From contig CM049318.1 of assembly GCA_026874595.1 (NCBI GenBank), forward strand, positions 12,255,241 through 12,319,240: a DNA stretch of 64,000 nt, written 5' to 3'. The notes beneath the pieces were generated by a model. The model was not told where the DNA came from, did no database searches, and saw only the letters and a program-made list of their open reading frames with translations. Both the position numbers and the translations under genes were made by a program. This document shows, piece after piece, positions 1 through 64,000 of the stretch. The stretch comes from Sipunculus nudus (Eukaryota; Annelida; Sipuncula; Golfingiida; Sipunculidae). Numbering within the stretch: the first letter of the stretch is position 1; each line of letters starts with the position of its first letter.

Positions 1-1146
1 TGAAACGTCGACAAGCCAACGGCAATAACACTTGTGTGGTTTCCTCAGCTCATTGCTCTTCTGTCACAAGTAGTTTTCAGAAACCCTTCCACAAGTCTTT
101 ATGGTAATAGGGTGTAGTCTGGTTCCTGTGACAAATTTGTTTTCATAAAAATATTCATCCCGTTATAACCCCATTTATATGAGAAAGTTCTTTTTTATAC
201 CTTAAATTTCACTGATGGGATATATTATATATTCATAGACATAATTTAAATTCACAGCATCAAAAAGGTTACCAGTCTAATAGACCCTCAAAATTGAAGG
301 CAGCAGAATGACGTCATGAAAAACTAATCTCAAAACGGGTTTCCCGACAATTCATTTACGAATTACAAAAGAATTTAGACATAAATAGAAACATGAACCA
401 TATATTTGACAAGATGTATTCAATTCCTTGTATATAAACCAGAAACTTGCACAAAAGAATGTTATAATACACCTGTTGAAGTCCAATCTTACTAGATAAT
501 CTCAAACCTACAGGTTACTTTTACGATGGAGGGATGACCCAGATTTATGCACGCTCGTCACTGTGGCTTCTTTTTTGCGTTATTGCATGGTATAAATCCA
601 CTTTGATGTGACCAAGCAACATTTCAAGGTTAGCAGTGTACTCTGTGAGTTCATTGAATAAAGCAAATTCCGTTTATCATGCCCGTATCATTGTGGACTA
701 GACGTAAAATTCATACCATCTCATAATATCGCTCACCCATTTCTTTTCTCTGCTTTTCGTTAGGGCGTGGTCTGTAGGTTTGACATATGGAATACAAATC
801 TTCAGATTAACTTCCCATGTGCACAAAAATGCAGCTCTATTTTTTATTTACAGAGAGTCGATTTGTATGCTGGGCTTTGTACATCTGTGATGCAAAGTTC
901 TCTAGTAATATTTTCCCCTCAAAACTGACAAAAGAGCTGTTTCATCAATTCATGTTTGTCAAATTTTATTTGTCAGTATTGTACTTTTAAACTGTAGTAT
1001 AGACATAAGTTCTGTAATTTTCAATTTTAAAACAATTGAAAATGATAACACTTGTCTCTGTAAGACAATTTTTTTATAATTATAATCTAAAATATAATTT
1101 AGTCCAGGGCCGTAGTGGTAATGGATTAAAATAATATATAATTATT
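1..1146. other. 5' flank of TRRAP, no gene recognised
   Basis: AT-rich sequence with no convincing exon on either strand. It could hold the TRRAP promoter or a non-coding first exon, since a possible acceptor lies just before the start codon. I could not pick a transcription start. A TATA-like GGTATAAATCC occurs at about 589-599 but has no other support. Confidence 0.4.
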
Positions 1147-2349
1147 CAGCAGGCTTGGGTCAAGTACATGTACTTGTACTTGGTACTTGTACTCAACTAT
1201 AAAATTTTCAGTACTTGGCCTGTACTTGTACTTGGTACTTTTTACCAAGTACAGTACTTGTACTGTACTTGTACTTGCTTAAAATGTACTTGAAAAATCA
1301 AGTACATTTCAAGTACAAGTCAAGTACATGTATTTTTTTTATTATTTTTAATACAGAGCCACTTATCTACTTACCATAAACACAGCATTAGGAGACCTCA
1401 GGTCAGACAGAAATCTTAGCACTATGTATGACTGATAGACTCAGACACTAGATAGAACTGACACTAGACTGAATAATTCAATCTGATTTGTGAGTTGTTC
1501 TGATAAACCATATCTATACCTCAGTCTGAAACTGCTCAGATCCTCAGACCTGATTATACGAATGGCTTGTGGGAACACTACCCACTGAGTATCATGTTCA
1601 TCAAGTGCAATGACAGCTTGTGAATGCATAACTAAATGAAATGTAGATGAAAATGACAACTATATATTATTTACATCAACTATTCCCAGTCGCTGTGAAA
1701 GACTGAAAGTCCATCAAGACATCTCCTTGGATTACCTTGAATAAAAAAAAAATCAGCAATTTAAGCATCAACTGCACTTTTTTGTGTTCTGATATATGAC
1801 CGTGTAATAGTGTATATAATATAAATATTTCTTATAGTATAAGTATTATTTTCATAAACTATTACCAACTGTTGTGAAAGGCCCTAAAAAACGATCACCC
1901 TGAATACCTAGAATACAAAAAAAAACATTCAGCAAATCAAGCAGCAATTCAGACATCAAAGCACCATTTCTTGTGGTGTACTGATATATGACTGTGTATT
2001 AGTGTATATAAATACTGGAAGGCCATCAATGCTGTCACCCTGGATTACCTAGAATAACAAAAAAAAATTTAAGCACTTTTTGAGCATCAACCCACCTTTT
2101 TTGTGTACCAGTACTGATATCTGACTGTGTAACAGTGTGTATAATATAGGTAATTGTTTTATCAATAAGTATTAAGAAAAAATGGCTTTTTTTTAGTTTT
2201 TTTATTAAAGGTACTTGTACTTGTACTCAAGTACAGACCCTTGTACTTGTACTCAAGTACATTGAAAAATTGTGTACTTGTACTTGTCAAATTCTGAAGT
2301 ACTTGTACTTGTACTCAAATACTAACCCCCTGTACTAGACCCAAGCCTG
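1147..2349. mobile_element. hAT-like non-autonomous DNA transposon (about 1.2 kb)
   Basis: Perfect 12-bp terminal inverted repeats, CAGGCTTGGGTC at 1150-1161 and its complement at 2338-2349. The similarity extends to about 20 bp with one mismatch. AATTATT flanks both sides (1140-1146 and 2350-2356), a probable 7-8-bp target duplication. Both subterminal regions (about 1160-1330 and 2210-2335) are dense in GTACTTGTACTTG. The middle has three imperfect copies of a 130-170-bp unit (about 1680-2150). No transposase is visible. Assignment to hAT rests on the CAGG terminus and the duplication length only. Confidence 0.7.
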
Positions 2350-3205
2350 AATTATTGTAAAAGCAAAGGTGTCATTTATCTCTTCACTAAGTTTTAGCTT
2401 TGTTTGAAAAGGCAGTAACTTATAATACCAATAAGAACATTACTTCACTAAGTGTAATATCAGATTTGCTCCATTAATGTTCCTGTTAGATTAACTTTGT
2501 ATAATACCAGAAACACAACATAATGTATGTAGCTCTTGTCAGATGATAAGTCCTGGTCTAAAAGTTGATTATTTACTTCTCAAATGCAAGAGATAACCAG
2601 AAACACTGTTAAATTTACATATATGTCAGTATATAGTAAGCAGAAGCGTTTTATTAATCTATCTAGTTAAATCCAGTCATCACTTCTGATATGCTCTGTA
2701 ATTTTATTTGCCAGTATTGAAAGACATAAAGATCTCAGAAAGAAATGTCATATGAAATGTCAAACATTTTTTGAGAAAAAAAGATAATAAGTAACAAAAT
2801 ATGATGGGTAAGGAAGTCATAGAATTTTTGAAGAAAAAAATAACGGAAAATAGAATCACAACTCCTGTTTTTGATATTTTCTCTGTTCAAACTCGTTACC
2901 TTGTGTGACTTTTTTCTTTGTGACCATATTTCCCACTACAAATGTATGAATATGTTGCCTGTGCAAATAAAAAAGTTGGATTAACACCAGAGTAAACAGA
3001 GGGGAAAAATCATGTTCTATCAATTATATGATAATGTTTGCCAGGCACGCTAGGCATGCTCTGTTTCTGCTGTTGAATGATTTAGGTTCTTCTGCAAGTA
3101 CAGAATTATTTAAATGACACAGATCAGCACAAACACACATTTTTTTTAAAATTTGTAAATATCTTAAAATTTATACAGCAGGTGTGAGATCCGGGTCTGT
3201 CCACC
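2350..3205. other. Sequence just upstream of the TRRAP start codon
   Basis: AT-rich, no recognised element or gene. The last 30 bases hold candidate splice acceptors (AG at 3177-3178 and 3180-3181) before GTGTGAGATCC and the CCACC start context. This region is therefore probably intron 0 plus a short 5' UTR. Confidence 0.4.
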
Positions 3206-63964
<60,759 letters not shown>

Positions 63965-64000
63965 GTAAGTGTTCAGTTTATTTTCCCCTGGGATTATACA

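Noticed and set aside
589-599. TATA box for TRRAP
   Set aside because: One GGTATAAATCC match in AT-rich DNA, 2.6 kb from the start codon, with no further support.

Overview
The window is animal (metazoan) genomic DNA filled almost entirely by one intron-rich gene on the + strand: TRRAP, orthologous to fly Nipped-A and yeast Tra1. TRRAP is the giant HEAT/FAT scaffold of the SAGA-type and NuA4/TIP60 histone acetyltransferase complexes. I placed 74 coding exons with GT-AG borders and continuous reading phase, from the start codon at 3206 to a donor at 63965. Together they give 10,505 coding nt, about 3,501 residues. The gene runs off the right edge, so the PIKK-like pseudokinase and FATC regions are not in the window. 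No second protein-coding gene, rRNA, functional tRNA or CRISPR array is convincing.

The organism is most likely a lophotrochozoan, probably a bivalve mollusc. The reasons are the AT-rich introns of mostly 0.3-0.8 kb, the protein's closeness to vertebrate TRRAP, and several dispersed repeats of a kind I associate with mollusc genomes: hairpin ends followed by GTCC/GTCT microsatellite and about 140-180 bp tandem cores. The species call is inference; the gene call is near certain.

Layout: 1-3205 is 5' flank or 5' UTR intron with a 1.2 kb hAT-like element. 3206-33288 holds exons 1-45, the HEAT-type helical solenoid, with a Pro/Thr-rich linker in exon 9. 35735-36414 (exons 46-47) carries a bipartite nuclear localisation signal at residues 2051-2066. 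39166-49588 holds exons 48-58, the rest of the solenoid and entry into FAT. 49445-63964 holds exons 58-74, the FAT domain, with a Ser/Thr-rich insertion of about 95 residues from exons 71-72.

The interest lies in the introns. A pogo/Tigger-like element sits in the splice donor of exon 63 and changed an inferred ancestral GTATGT to GTACAG. Several hairpin-ended elements with tandem cores resemble bivalve 'pearl'/Helitron-like elements. There is a 2.2 kb TIR transposon in intron 59, a near-perfect 45-bp palindrome in intron 7, and three minisatellites: 24 bp x 25, an 88-bp higher-order array, and 54 bp x 5. I do not see a new multi-gene biological system.
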